From Novosphingobium piscinae (GTDB lineage Bacteria > Pseudomonadota > Alphaproteobacteria > Sphingomonadales > Sphingomonadaceae): 64,000 nt of DNA. The notes under the pieces were generated by a model. That model saw only the letters and a program-made list of their open reading frames with translations, was not told the DNA's origin and searched no databases. The first letter of the stretch is position 1. The number at the start of each line of letters is the position of its first letter. The position numbers and the translations under genes were made by a program. Location: the NCBI RefSeq assembly GCF_014230355.1, contig NZ_JACLAX010000001.1:124001-188000 (forward strand), read 5' to 3'. Shown in pieces: positions 1 through 8,062 of the stretch.

Positions 1-1785
1 CGTGCCGGTGCCGCGGATCGTTTCCTGGCTGATGAAGTTGTCGAAGCGGCCGCTGAAGGCGGTCAGGCTGGCGACGACGCGCGGGCTGGTCAGCCGCAGA
101 CCGCCCTCGATCGTCCGGCTGGTTTCGGGCTTCAGCGCGGGGTTGGTGATCGAGCGATAGGCCCCGAACTGGGAGCCGGGGTTCTCGAAGAACTGGTTGA
201 CCTGCGAAGGGGCCGGGGCCTTGAAGCCGTGCGCATAGTTGGCGAACAGGCTGACCGCCGGCACGATCGTCACGACCGCGCCGATCTTGGGCGATACCCG
301 CGATCCGCTTTGCCGGGCTGCGGCGAAGCCGGGGAGCAGCGGGTCGGCCTGCGGGCGCAGGGCATAGTGATCGAAGCGCAGGGCCGGGTAGAGCTGCACC
401 CGTCCGCCGGCCAGCGTGATGCGGTCGGACAGGTAGGCCCCCGCCAGAATGAAGTCGGTCACCGGAAAGGCCCGCGTCGGGAACACGTCGGGCGGTGTCG
501 GCACGGTGCCGTCGCGCAGCCCGGTCTGGCGCGTGATCGAAGCATCGGCGCCCCAGGCCAGTTGGTGCGCGAGCTGCCCCGTCACAAAATTGCTGCGCAG
601 CTCCGCGGCACCGCCGATTACCCGGTTGCGGAACAGGTTCAGCCGGGTCCGGTCGGCCGCGCTATTGCGATCCTCCGCGGTGAACTGCCGGCTCTCGCCG
701 TCCTGCCAGTAGAGGGCGAGCTGGATGACATCGATGGATCCCGCCGCCTCCCGGCGCCAGTCGAGCGCAAGGCGCTGCCGTGCGGTCGTATCGCGGGCGG
801 TCAGGGCGATCACGCTGGTGGCAGCCGAGGCGACCGGCGCGACGCCGCTCAGCACGTCGGTGGCGACGGTTCCGCGCTCGTATTCGCCGGTCAGGCGCAG
901 CCGGCTGGACGGCCCGGTTTCGAGCACGAGCTTGCCCAGCAGCGCATTCGTGCGGGTGTCCTGCGGATTGGGCGCGGTGCGGGTGGCATTCGGGGCCGTT
1001 ATCGTCCCCTGGTTGGCCAGTTCGTGCCCGTCGCGCCGGGAATAGGCGATCATCCCCGAGAGCGCCCCGCTCCTGGCGGCGATCAGGGCAGTCTCGCTGA
1101 ACTCGCGGTCGGCGGCCTCATAGCCGGCCTGGACCCGTCCCCCCAGCATCGCGCCGCCGCGCAGCAGGTCGGCCGGGTCCGCCGTGGTGAAGCTGACCGC
1201 CCCGGCCAGGCCATCGCTGCCATAGAGCGCCGAGGCCGGACCGCGCAGGATCTCGACCGACTTGATCAGCCCGAGATCGACATAGTTGCCGCGCCCTGCC
1301 GCCTGCGCGCCGAACTCGAAGCCATCGGGGACGCGGATCCCGTCGACCTGGATCAGCACGCGGTTGCCCTCAAGACCGCGGATGGTGAAACCCGAGGCGC
1401 CATCGCGTCCGGTCGCGCCCAGCGTCGCCCCGAACCGGGCAGGGGCCTGACGGACACTCACGCCGGGTTCGAACCGGACCAGGTCCTTGATGTCCGAAAC
1501 CAGTTCGTCCGCGATCTGGGTGTCCGTCTTGATCGTCACGAAGGCTGGCACATCCTGCACGCGCACCGGGGTGCGGGTGGCGGTGACCACAATCTGGTTC
1601 ATCCGCTCAAGCCAGTAGAAGCCGTCATTGTCCTGCGCCCGGGCCGGACCTGACAGCAGCGCGAAGGCCAGCGCCAGGGCCGCGCAGGCGGGACGGGCCT
1701 GCCGGTGCAGCCGCGGCGTCCCGGCCGCGTCCCTGCAGGTGTGGCCGCAAGGCGACGAAGGCTGGACATGCGTGATTGGCCCCAT
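1..1785 (-). CDS. TonB-dependent heme/hemoglobin-type outer-membrane receptor (3' end beyond window)
   Basis: The minus-strand frame stays open from an ATG at 1785 to base 1, giving 595 codons; the rest of the barrel lies outside the window. A signal peptide ends near residue 50 (hydrophobic core, then PARAQ). A TonB-box-like NQIVVTATRTP stretch follows at about 63-73, then a plug domain with FEPGVSV (about 105-111), a feature of the heme/hemoglobin/transferrin receptor subfamily, and the LRGPASALYGSD plug motif. Family knowledge: such receptors import heme or iron chelates using TonB energy. The Fur-like palindrome 23 bp upstream of the start supports an iron role. Ligand identity is inference; a siderophore receptor is the alternative. 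Confidence 0.88.
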   Translation of the reverse strand, partial: MGPITHVQPSSPCGHTCRDAAGTPRLHRQARPACAALALAFALLSGPARAQDNDGFYWLERMNQIVVTATRTPVRVQDVPAFVTIKTDTQIADELVSDIKDLVRFEPGVSVRQAPARFGATLGATGRDGASGFTIRGLEGNRVLIQVDGIRVPDGFEFGAQAAGRGNYVDLGLIKSVEILRGPASALYGSDGLAGAVSFTTADPADLLRGGAMLGGRVQAGYEAADREFSETALIAARSGALSGMIAYSRRDGHELANQGTITAPNATRTAPNPQDTRTNALLGKLVLETGPSSRLRLTGEYERGTVATDVLSGVAPVASAATSVIALTARDTTARQRLALDWRREAAGSIDVIQLALYWQDGESRQFTAEDRNSAADRTRLNLFRNRVIGGAAELRSNFVTGQLAHQLAWGADASITRQTGLRDGTVPTPPDVFPTRAFPVTDFILAGAYLSDRITLAGGRVQLYPALRFDHYALRPQADPLLPGFAAARQSGSRVSPKIGAVVTIVPAVSLFANYAHGFKAPAPSQVNQFFENPGSQFGAYRSITNPALKPETSRTIEGGLRLTSPRVVASLTAFSGRFDNFISQETIRGTGT

Positions 1786-1807
1786 GTTTTCCTATCCAAT
1801 ATGCTAA

Positions 1808-1822
1808 TGCGAATCAGTCGCA
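1808..1822. promoter_or_regulatory. Putative Fur/iron-responsive box
   Basis: TGCGA-ATCAG-TCGCA is a perfect 5-bp-arm inverted repeat in an AT-rich stretch just upstream of the heme-type receptor start at 1785. A closely related sequence (TGCGAATTAGATGCA) lies upstream of the bacterioferritin-associated ferredoxin at 38603. Both are followed by AATAA. The form resembles alphaproteobacterial Fur sites; binding is inferred. Confidence 0.55.
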
Positions 1823-2020
1823 ATAAAAGCGGGATAGAGACGGGCCGTGGGTCTGGTCAAGCGTTAATCGTTGGCTGGGCGCGCGCCGGGCTCCGGGCGC
1901 GGCGCGGCGCCTGCGCCGCTCCCGGCGGGGTGCGAGGGTCCGTCTCCGGGCCGCGTCACGCGATGCCCGGTTGGCGCTGGACGGGCGACCTGGCCGGGCC
2001 GCGTCACCCAGGGGACAGGA

Positions 2021-3049
2021 TCAGGCCCGGGAGCCGGGCGCCGCGCGGGGGAGGTCTTGCCCCGCGAGATGGGTGCCGAGGCGGTGGCCCGAGAGCCAGG
2101 CCGCCTCGACCCGCGGACCGATCAGCCAGTCGCCGCAGACCGCCAGCCCCTCGGCCGGGGCATGGCGGAACCCCGGCCCGCCAGCCGCGCCCGAGCGCGC
2201 ATAGCGCCAGCGATGCGATCCGGCGTGGACCGGCGTCGGCAGCGCGATCCCCAGCGCCGCGCCGAGTTCGGCGGTCAGCGTCGCGGTGACCCAGTCCGCC
2301 GCGGCCTCGAGATGGGCGCGCGACCACGCGGGACTGGCCTGGACCACCCAGCTCTCCGGTCCCGTGCGCCCGGGCTTGCCCGAATTGCGCGCCGCCCAGC
2401 CGATCGCTCCCTGGTCGCGCAGCGTGGCGGCCGGCGTGGGCAGGGGCGCGGCAAAGGCCAGCATGGTGGTCCAGCACGGCGCCGAAACCGTCGCGCCGGC
2501 CTCGGCCGCCAGGTCGGCGTGCCACGGTTCGAGCAGCACGGCGGCCTGTTCGGCCGGGAGCGCGACGATCACCGCGGCGAACGCGTCGTCCGGCAGGCCC
2601 TCGCCGATCAGCTGCCAGCCGCCGGCGATGCGGGTGAGCCGGTCGACCCGGGCAGACCAGCGCACGGCCTGCGCCGCGGCCATATGCCGGACCGGCGCAT
2701 TCATCGCCGGCACGCCCACCCAGGCCTCGTCACCGGCCTCGGGCCAGCGCGCGGCCAGGCCCAGCGCGGCCCAGCGCGCCACGCAGGCGTGGAAGTCCGG
2801 GTCCCTGACCGTGAAGTACTGCGCCCCGTGATCGAAACTCGCCTCGCCCATGGCCGTCGCCACCCGGCGGGTCGACATCCGCCCACCCGGCCCGCGCGCC
2901 TTGTCGAACAGGGCCACGCGATGGCCGGCACCGGTCAGGACCTCGGCACAGGCCAGCCCGGCGAGGCCGGCGCCGACGATCGCAACTGAGGTGGCGGGCG
3001 CGGCGGCAGGGCCGGGGGCGGGCAGGTCGGGCAGGTCGGGCGGGGTCAT
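2021..3049 (-). CDS. FAD-dependent NAD(P)-binding oxidoreductase (renalase-like)
   Basis: The 342-residue protein has a Rossmann dinucleotide fold near its N-terminus, GAGLAG at about 26-31, followed by GPGGRMSTRR, the pattern of the renalase/FAD amine-oxidase-like group, and a DHGAQYFT stretch seen in that family. The C-terminal CGDWLIGPRVEAAWLSG segment is the usual second FAD contact. The start at 3049 was chosen because homologues begin close to the Rossmann fold; a longer frame to 3085 is open but lacks a ribosome site. The N-terminus carries a DLPDLP repeat encoded by a 9-bp DNA duplication (3020-3037). The substrate is unknown. It appears monocistronic and divergent from 3219. Confidence 0.8.
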   Translation of the reverse strand: MTPPDLPDLPAPGPAAAPATSVAIVGAGLAGLACAEVLTGAGHRVALFDKARGPGGRMSTRRVATAMGEASFDHGAQYFTVRDPDFHACVARWAALGLAARWPEAGDEAWVGVPAMNAPVRHMAAAQAVRWSARVDRLTRIAGGWQLIGEGLPDDAFAAVIVALPAEQAAVLLEPWHADLAAEAGATVSAPCWTTMLAFAAPLPTPAATLRDQGAIGWAARNSGKPGRTGPESWVVQASPAWSRAHLEAAADWVTATLTAELGAALGIALPTPVHAGSHRWRYARSGAAGGPGFRHAPAEGLAVCGDWLIGPRVEAAWLSGHRLGTHLAGQDLPRAAPGSRA

Positions 3050-3218
3050 GCCCCGGCCATAGGCACGCGGCCGGCCCGGCTCCACAGCCCGATGGGGCGG
3101 GATCGCAGATCACGCCCATGATCCCGCCCGGATCGACAGGCGCTGGCCTTGTCGCCCGATCCGGGGGTACAAGGCCGGCAACGCGCAGCAAGCGCGGCAG
3201 GGCAGAGGAGCGCACACG

Positions 3219-3788
3219 ATGGCACGGATCAGCATTCCCGAAGACCAGCAGGCCGACCCCTTCGGCTATACCGCGCGGACGCATGCCGTGCCGATCGTGG
3301 CCGCCAGCGGCGCCTTCGCCGCCGCGGTCTATCGCCATAGCGCGCTGCCCCTGCGCGAGTTCGAGGGCGCCCGGATGCGCACGGCGCAGATCAACGGCTG
3401 CATGGTGTGCAAGAGCCTGCGGGCCGAGCGCGACGTGCCGCAGCTCTACAGCGTGGCGGGCGATCCGAACCAGCCGCTGGTCACCGCGAACGGCCCTGCG
3501 CCCGACGAGGCCTTCTATGCGGCCATTGCCGAGTGGCGCACCTCGCCGGTGTTCTCCGTGCGCGAAAGGCTCGCGATCGAGTTCGCCGAGCGCTTCGGGA
3601 CCGAGCCGCAGGCCCTCGCTGCCGACGAGCACTTCTGGGCGCGGATGAACGCAGCCTTCAGCGATGCCGAGATCGTCGACCTGGCGCACTGCACCGCGGC
3701 CTGGGCCGGGCTCGGCCGGGTCGCCCATGTGCTCGGCTTCGATACGGTCTGCCTCGCCGGGCTGAGCGGGGCGCAGGCGGCGGCCTGA
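3219..3788 (+). CDS. Carboxymuconolactone decarboxylase family / AhpD-like protein
   Basis: The 189-residue protein carries the AhpD-type CxxC pair (NGCMVCKSL, Cys61 and Cys64) and a downstream AHC motif near residue 158, as in alkylhydroperoxidase-like members of the CMD family. A GAGGAG ribosome site precedes the ATG. Family members act as peroxidase partners or in protocatechuate-type pathways; the CxxC favours a redox role. No pathway partners lie beside it, so the exact function is open. A GC-rich weak hairpin (about 3794-3819) follows the stop. Confidence 0.83.
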   Translation: MARISIPEDQQADPFGYTARTHAVPIVAASGAFAAAVYRHSALPLREFEGARMRTAQINGCMVCKSLRAERDVPQLYSVAGDPNQPLVTANGPAPDEAFYAAIAEWRTSPVFSVRERLAIEFAERFGTEPQALAADEHFWARMNAAFSDAEIVDLAHCTAAWAGLGRVAHVLGFDTVCLAGLSGAQAAA

Positions 3789-3930
3789 GCCCCGGCCAGG
3801 GCTGGTCGCGGCCCTGACCCGGAGCCGCTTGCCTCGCCGTATGCCCCCCCCGCGCGACAGCGGTGCGGCGGTTCGGCGTTGACGGCGCCGTCCGCTTGTG
3901 TGCAAGGGGCCGGCTCGCACGACCGGGCTG

Positions 3931-3951
3931 GTTGCGTGGGTTGAACGCAAC
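3931..3951. promoter_or_regulatory. Inverted repeat upstream of DUF6481 gene
   Basis: GTTGCGT-N7-ACGCAAC is a perfect 7-bp-arm inverted repeat about 75 bp before the start at 4026. It could be an operator or a leader stem-loop; nothing else in the 3789-4025 gap distinguishes these. Confidence 0.35.
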
Positions 3952-4025
3952 AGGTCCGTTCGCGCCGGCAAGCCTGGATGTCCATGGGCGGCAGCACCGT
4001 CCTTCTCAGGCGCAAGGCACAAGGC

Positions 4026-4352
4026 ATGGCAGGATACAAGGCTCCCGGGTTCGCGGAGCGGACAGCAGCGGCAGCCGCCGCGCGCACGGCCGCGCTGGCG
4101 CGGCTCAAGGCGGTTCCGGCGCCCACGGCCGAGGAGCTGGCCGAACGCGCCCGCAAGGCGGCCGAGCGCGAGGCGCTGGCCGCGGGCAAGCGCGATGCCG
4201 CGCGTGCGGCGCGCGAGGCCCGCGAGCTGGTCGCCCGGGAGCGCAAGCAGGCGGCCGAAGCCGCGGCACAGGGCAAGCCGCAGCCCACCGAGGAGGAGCG
4301 CAAGGCCGCGCGCGACGCGCGCTACGCCGCGCGCAAGAACCGGGCGAAGTAG
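4026..4352 (+). CDS. DUF6481 family small basic coiled-coil protein
   Basis: The 108-residue protein is rich in Ala, Arg, Lys and Glu, is predicted to be almost wholly helical or coiled coil, and starts MAGYKAPGF, which I recognise as the opening of the DUF6481 family common in sphingomonads. It has no signal peptide or membrane segment and ends in a basic tail (RYAARKNRAK). The function of the family is unknown. The start was placed at MAGYK rather than the upstream in-frame ATG at 3978 because family members begin there. The gene stands alone. Confidence 0.7.
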   Translation: MAGYKAPGFAERTAAAAAARTAALARLKAVPAPTAEELAERARKAAEREALAAGKRDAARAAREARELVARERKQAAEAAAQGKPQPTEEERKAARDARYAARKNRAK

Positions 4353-4582
4353 CGCGGCGGGCCGGCTGGGCGGCGGCCGGAACGCGCCGCAACGGGGGCG
4401 AGACAAACCGCCACACGGTGCACGGGCCAGCAACACTTCGCACACAAAAATGCAATAAAACCATGGACTAGAGTGCAGGGTGCCGCTCTTGGGACGGCTC
4501 CCTATCTCCGCCTCGCTGCGAGATGCGGCGGGGTTCACCCGGCGTGTTTCCCGGCGTCAACAGACCTAGCGGGAGTCCTGAT

Positions 4583-5347
4583 ATGCGCACATCCATCGGC
4601 CGCAGCCTTGCTGCGGTGGCGATCCTTTCCGCCGCCAGCCCGGCGCTGGCCCAGGAGGCCAGCTGGTCCGGCCCCTATGTCGGCGCGACCATCGGCGGCA
4701 ATCTGCCGCACGGCGGCGATGCCCGTACCGTGGGGACCCCGGCGTTCCTGACCCTGGTGCCCTCGCTCGCCCCGGCGACGCTCGATACCAGCCGCAACTC
4801 GATCGCGGCCGGCGCCCACATCGGCTACAATCTGGAATCGGGCGGTCTTGTCTATGGCGTGGAGGCCGATCTGAGCTATCTCGGCGCCAAGAAGACCAGC
4901 AGCTTCACCAGCACGGCCACCGTGCTCGGCACCACGCTGTCCACCACGGCGGCCCACCAGATCGACTACCTCGGCACGGTGCGCGCCCGACTGGGCTATG
5001 CGCCGAACGCCAAAGCCCTGGTCTATGCCACCGGCGGTCTCGCCTATGGCCGGGTCAAGGACACCGCCACCGTGATCGGCAATGCTGCGCCCAGCTCGCT
5101 GGTCTGGAACGGCGTGTCGAGCGGCACCCGCACCGGCTTCACCCTTGGCGGCGGCGCCGAGTTCAAGGTCGGCGACCGGGTCTCGCTGCGCGGCGAGTAC
5201 CTCTACTACGACCTCGGCAGCCAGACCACCACGGCTGCCGGCAGCGCCGGCGTGCGCGGGATCGCGGCGCTCAACGGCATCGACTACAGCCAGCGCACCT
5301 CGGCCAAGGGCTCGATCGTGCGGGTTGGGCTCAACTTCGCCCTGTGA
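4583..5347 (+). CDS. Outer-membrane beta-barrel protein (Omp25/opacity-porin type)
   Basis: This is a 254-residue protein with a signal peptide (MRTSIGRSLAA...SPALAQE, cleavage near residue 24) followed by WSGPYVGATIGGN, the typical opening of the eight-stranded OmpA/Omp25-like porin superfamily. Alternating amphipathic strands follow (VYGVEADLSYLG, RARLGYAPN, LVYATGGLAYG, SLRGEYLYYDLG), and the last strand ends in an aromatic-hydrophobic run (VGLNFAL). A GGGAG ribosome site supports the ATG at 4583. The likely role is an envelope structural or adhesion protein. A strong hairpin terminator follows, so it is probably monocistronic. Confidence 0.85.
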   Translation: MRTSIGRSLAAVAILSAASPALAQEASWSGPYVGATIGGNLPHGGDARTVGTPAFLTLVPSLAPATLDTSRNSIAAGAHIGYNLESGGLVYGVEADLSYLGAKKTSSFTSTATVLGTTLSTTAAHQIDYLGTVRARLGYAPNAKALVYATGGLAYGRVKDTATVIGNAAPSSLVWNGVSSGTRTGFTLGGGAEFKVGDRVSLRGEYLYYDLGSQTTTAAGSAGVRGIAALNGIDYSQRTSAKGSIVRVGLNFAL

Positions 5348-5354
5348 TCGGGCG

Positions 5355-5386
5355 GTCTCCCGCCGGGCTCCATCCGGGCGGGAGAC
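5355..5386 (+). terminator. Hairpin terminator after outer-membrane protein
   Basis: The arms GTCTCCCGCC and GGCGGGAGAC form a perfect 10-bp stem with a 12-nt loop, starting 7 bp after the stop codon at 5347. There is no clear U-tract, as is common in GC-rich genomes. Confidence 0.6.
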
Positions 5387-5470
5387 AGCGGCCACGGCCG
5401 GTGGCGGGCTGCGGGCCCGGCCACCGGCCGCTGGCTCCGGACGTGCCCCGCCGGCCGGTGTGGTCAGCCT

Positions 5471-5515
5471 AGGACAGGCCAGCCCGGGACAGGCCAGCCC
5501 GGGACAGGTCAGCGG
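5471..5515. repeat. 15-bp tandem repeat, three copies
   Basis: Three 15-bp units of the form RGGACAGGYCAGCSS run from 5471 to 5515. The third copy crosses the stop codon of the minus-strand hydrolase (5509-5511), so the repeat sits exactly on that gene's 3' end. Confidence 0.85.
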
Positions 5516-6402
5516 GCCGGGCGGGGTCCGGAAACCGGCGCGGGCAGGAACTGCCGCACCTCGGCGATGAACCGGGTCGGGGCGTCGAGCATGATGAAAT
5601 GGGCGGAATCGGGCACGCGGGTCAGCGTGACCTGGCGCAACGCGGCATATTGCGCCTTGTACAGACCGTCGAACTGCTCGTCCGGCACCGCCGCCGCCAT
5701 GGCCGGCTTCACATAGAGCACCGTCACCGGCACCGTCACCGCGGCCAGCTCGCTGCGCAGATCGGTGCCCTGCAGATCGGCATAGGCGCGGGCCACCAGG
5801 GCCGGATCGCTGGTCCGGGCATCGTCGATCACCGCCGGACGTTCCGCCGCGCTGTTGACCATCCCCGCGATCATCTGGGTCATCATCGTTCTGGCGCCCT
5901 CGGGATTGCTGGCCATGCTGGCCTGCATGCCCATGACGATCGCCCGGGCCGAGGGTCCGTCCTTGGCGCCGAAGAAGGCGCCGCTGAACGGCACCATGTC
6001 CACCACCATCAGCCGGCCGAGCGCGGCGGGATGCCGACTGGCCAGCATCATGCCGATGGTTCCGCCGAGCGAATGGCCGATCAGGCTGGGGGCGACCAGC
6101 CTGTCCTCGCGGATGTAGCGGGCCAGTTCCTCGGCCACCGCGGCCGCAACGTCGCCCTGCGCATTGGCTGCGGGCGCCGTGCCGGAGAAGCCGCGGACCT
6201 GGATCCGATGGTAGCGATAGCCCGGCACGGCGGCGACCATCGCTGCATAGATCCGGGGATTGGAGGTGAGCCCGGGGACCAGAATCACGTCGGGCCCGGA
6301 GCCCTCGACCGTGACGATGATCCGCTCCGAGGTGAAGGCCGCGGCCGGGACGGCGAACAGGCTGGCAACAAGCATCGCGGCGGCGACGAGGTGGCGGAAC
6401 AT
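5509..6402 (-). CDS. Secreted/periplasmic alpha/beta-fold hydrolase
   Basis: The 297-residue alpha/beta hydrolase has a signal peptide (about 1-22, AVPAAAF), a LVPGLTSNPR oxyanion region, the nucleophile elbow GHSLGG with Ser111, and a C-terminal SAHFIMLD histidine region. An aspartate in the usual acid position after LYVKPAM is not obvious and may be replaced by a nearby acidic residue. Family members hydrolyse esters or lactones; the substrate is unknown. The gene is next to, but 86 bp away from, the IclR gene on the same strand, so it could be co-transcribed with it. A 15-bp tandem repeat covers its stop codon. Confidence 0.8.
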   Translation of the reverse strand: MFRHLVAAAMLVASLFAVPAAAFTSERIIVTVEGSGPDVILVPGLTSNPRIYAAMVAAVPGYRYHRIQVRGFSGTAPAANAQGDVAAAVAEELARYIREDRLVAPSLIGHSLGGTIGMMLASRHPAALGRLMVVDMVPFSGAFFGAKDGPSARAIVMGMQASMASNPEGARTMMTQMIAGMVNSAAERPAVIDDARTSDPALVARAYADLQGTDLRSELAAVTVPVTVLYVKPAMAAAVPDEQFDGLYKAQYAALRQVTLTRVPDSAHFIMLDAPTRFIAEVRQFLPAPVSGPRPAR

Positions 6403-6488
6403 CGGGTCGTCTCCTCAACAGGCAGGCGGGGAAGGGTGCCGCTGCGGGCGCCCGTCCGGTGGCACGGGATCGCGCCCGCGCCGAGATT

Positions 6489-7328
6489 TCATGACGCGTA
6501 GCCGGCCAGCGCGCTGATGTCCGCGGCGGAACGGGCCACCGCTGCGATCAGGCGGGTCGTGTCGGTCTCGGCATAGTACTGCGCGGCGCCAGCGATCGAG
6601 ATGGCCATCACGATCCGGCCCTTGGCGTTGCGCACCGGCGCGGCGATCGAATGGACCCCGTCGCCCAGTTCGCTGTCGTGATCGACAATCTGGCGCCGCC
6701 GGCTGTCGCGCATGCGATCGATCCAGCGCTGGATCTCGGCCTCGGTGACGTGGCCGGCACGGGCGGCGACGTAGAGCCGCCGCCAGCTTTCCTCGCCTTC
6801 ATCGAGCAGCAAGGCCTTGCCAAGGCCGGTCTCGGCGATCGGGCGCACGTCTCCGGGGATCGTCGCGACGCGCAGGCGTTGCCGCCCGTTGACCCGGTCG
6901 AGATGGCGCGACCAGTCACCCTCGCGCTGGCCGGCGAAGGAACAGAAGCCGGTTTCCGCACTCAGCGCCTCCAGGATCGGGCGGGCGAGGCGGACCAGAT
7001 CGGTCTGCGATTCCGCCAATGCCCCAAGCTGGAGCAGCTTGGGCCCCAGCGCGAAGCCGTCGGGGGTGATCGACAGATAATCGCGCGATTTGAGCGCGTG
7101 CGCGAGGCGGTGCGCGGTGGTCTTGCTCATGCCGAGCTTGCGGGCAATGTCGACGGCCTTGATCGGGCCGGCGATGACCTCGTCGAGGATGTCCAGCGCA
7201 CGCATCAGCGTTTGCGCGCCCTTGACCGCATAGCGCGCGTCCGCGTCAGGCACCGCCCCGCCGGCCATGACTGGGTCGGCCAGGACGGTGTCGGGGGCGC
7301 TGTCCAGCGGGTCGCGTGAGTCGGTCAT
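6489..7328 (-). CDS. IclR-family transcriptional regulator
   Basis: The 279-residue protein has an N-terminal winged helix-turn-helix (about residues 35-95: VKGAQTLMRALDILDEV, then VDIARKLGMSKTTAHRLAHAL) and a C-terminal IclR effector domain (TGLGKALLLDEGEES, and SIAAPVRNAKGRIVMAISIAG). It is divergent from the rhamnose mutarotase and sits at the head of the pectin locus. IclR proteins often govern sugar-acid and pectin catabolism (for example KdgR), so control of the downstream genes by a pectin-derived metabolite is likely. The start at 7328 is preferred over 7337 because the AGGGGA ribosome site is better spaced. Confidence 0.9.
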   Translation of the reverse strand: MTDSRDPLDSAPDTVLADPVMAGGAVPDADARYAVKGAQTLMRALDILDEVIAGPIKAVDIARKLGMSKTTAHRLAHALKSRDYLSITPDGFALGPKLLQLGALAESQTDLVRLARPILEALSAETGFCSFAGQREGDWSRHLDRVNGRQRLRVATIPGDVRPIAETGLGKALLLDEGEESWRRLYVAARAGHVTEAEIQRWIDRMRDSRRRQIVDHDSELGDGVHSIAAPVRNAKGRIVMAISIAGAAQYYAETDTTRLIAAVARSAADISALAGYAS

Positions 7329-7448
7329 TGGCAGCATGTTCCCCTGCGCCCCGCGATGGCTGGGGGCCTTGTCCACGCGCGGCTGTACCGTGCCGGAGGC
7401 CGCCGGCGCAATGCACAACCCGCCTATCCCGACGCGATGATCCTTTAT

Positions 7449-7460
7449 ATGGAATATTCT
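7449..7460. promoter_or_regulatory. Possible IclR operator between iclR-type gene and rhaM
   Basis: ATGGAATATTCT contains the 8-bp palindrome GAATATTC inside an AT-rich stretch 30-40 bp upstream of the mutarotase start, in the 160-bp divergent gap. IclR proteins are known to bind TGGAA...TTCCA-like palindromes; the match here is partial, so this is a weak call. Confidence 0.3.
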
Positions 7461-7488
7461 CGCACATTACGGAACAGGATTTCACCCC

Positions 7489-7815
7489 ATGGCCGTTCAC
7501 GCCTTTCGCATGCAGCTCAAGCCCGGCACCATCGCCGAATATCGCCGCCGGCATGATGCCATCTGGCCCGACCTGGCCGCGCTGCTGCGCGCGGCGGGGA
7601 TCAGCGACTACCGGATCTTCGTCGATCCGCAGAGCCATGCCCTGTTCGCCTGTCTGACCGTGGCGGAACCCGACCGCCGGGGCGGCCTCGCGCACGCGCC
7701 GGTGATGCAGCGCTGGTGGGATCACATGGCCGATCTGATGGAGGTCGATCCGGCCGGGACCCCGCCCAACCGCCCGCGCGAGTGGCCGCTCGAGCCGGTT
7801 TTTCACCTTCCCTGA
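7489..7815 (+). CDS. rhaM: L-rhamnose mutarotase
   Basis: The 108-residue protein aligns by eye with RhaM along its whole length: HAFRMQLKPGTIAEYRRRHDAIWP, YRIFVDPQSHALFACL, and the QRWWDHMADLM motif before a C-terminal VFHLP. The family interconverts alpha and beta L-rhamnopyranose (EC 5.1.3.32) in the cytosol. A CAGGAT ribosome site lies upstream. Its place at the start of the pectin locus fits the release of free rhamnose by the GH105 enzyme further on. No rhamnose isomerase, kinase or dehydrogenase is in the window, so the rest of rhamnose catabolism must be elsewhere. Confidence 0.93.
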   Translation: MAVHAFRMQLKPGTIAEYRRRHDAIWPDLAALLRAAGISDYRIFVDPQSHALFACLTVAEPDRRGGLAHAPVMQRWWDHMADLMEVDPAGTPPNRPREWPLEPVFHLP

Positions 7816-7857
7816 TCGTCCGCCGATTCGGGGTTCGGTGCAATGTTCGTGCATCTC

Positions 7858-7914
7858 GGGTTCACAAAATGGGCACAAATCGATCGAATCCACCCATTTC
7901 GTCCCACAATATGG
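7858..7914. promoter_or_regulatory. Putative pectin-locus operators upstream of TonB receptor
   Basis: GGGTTCACAAAATGG (7858-7872) matches GGGTTCACAATATGG at 13849-13863 in 14 of 15 positions. A second copy of its core, CACAATATGG (7905-7914), is identical to 13854-13863. Both lie in the AT-rich promoter gap before the receptor at 8063. A small ACGGC-AAA-GCCGT stem occurs at 7977-7989 in the leader. These are probably sites for one shared regulator; the identity of that protein is inferred. Confidence 0.5.
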
Positions 7915-8062
7915 ATTTGCACTTCACATTTTCCTTTACAGGCGGATCAATGCCCGGCATCTAGGCTGGGCAACAGACGGCAAAGCCGTTGATGTCCGGG
8001 GGCAGGATCAGGTGTCGGCAGTGGCCCTATTCCGCCTCCCGTTGGTCTTGAGGGAGGATGAC

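Noticed and set aside
3794..3819. Terminator after the AhpD-like gene
   Set aside because: Only a 6-bp stem (CAGGGC/GCCCTG) with mismatched flanks and no T-tract; too weak in GC-rich DNA to call.
5471..5515. CRISPR-like short repeat array
   Set aside because: Units are directly adjacent with no spacers; this is a tandem repeat. No array with unique spacers was seen anywhere in the window.
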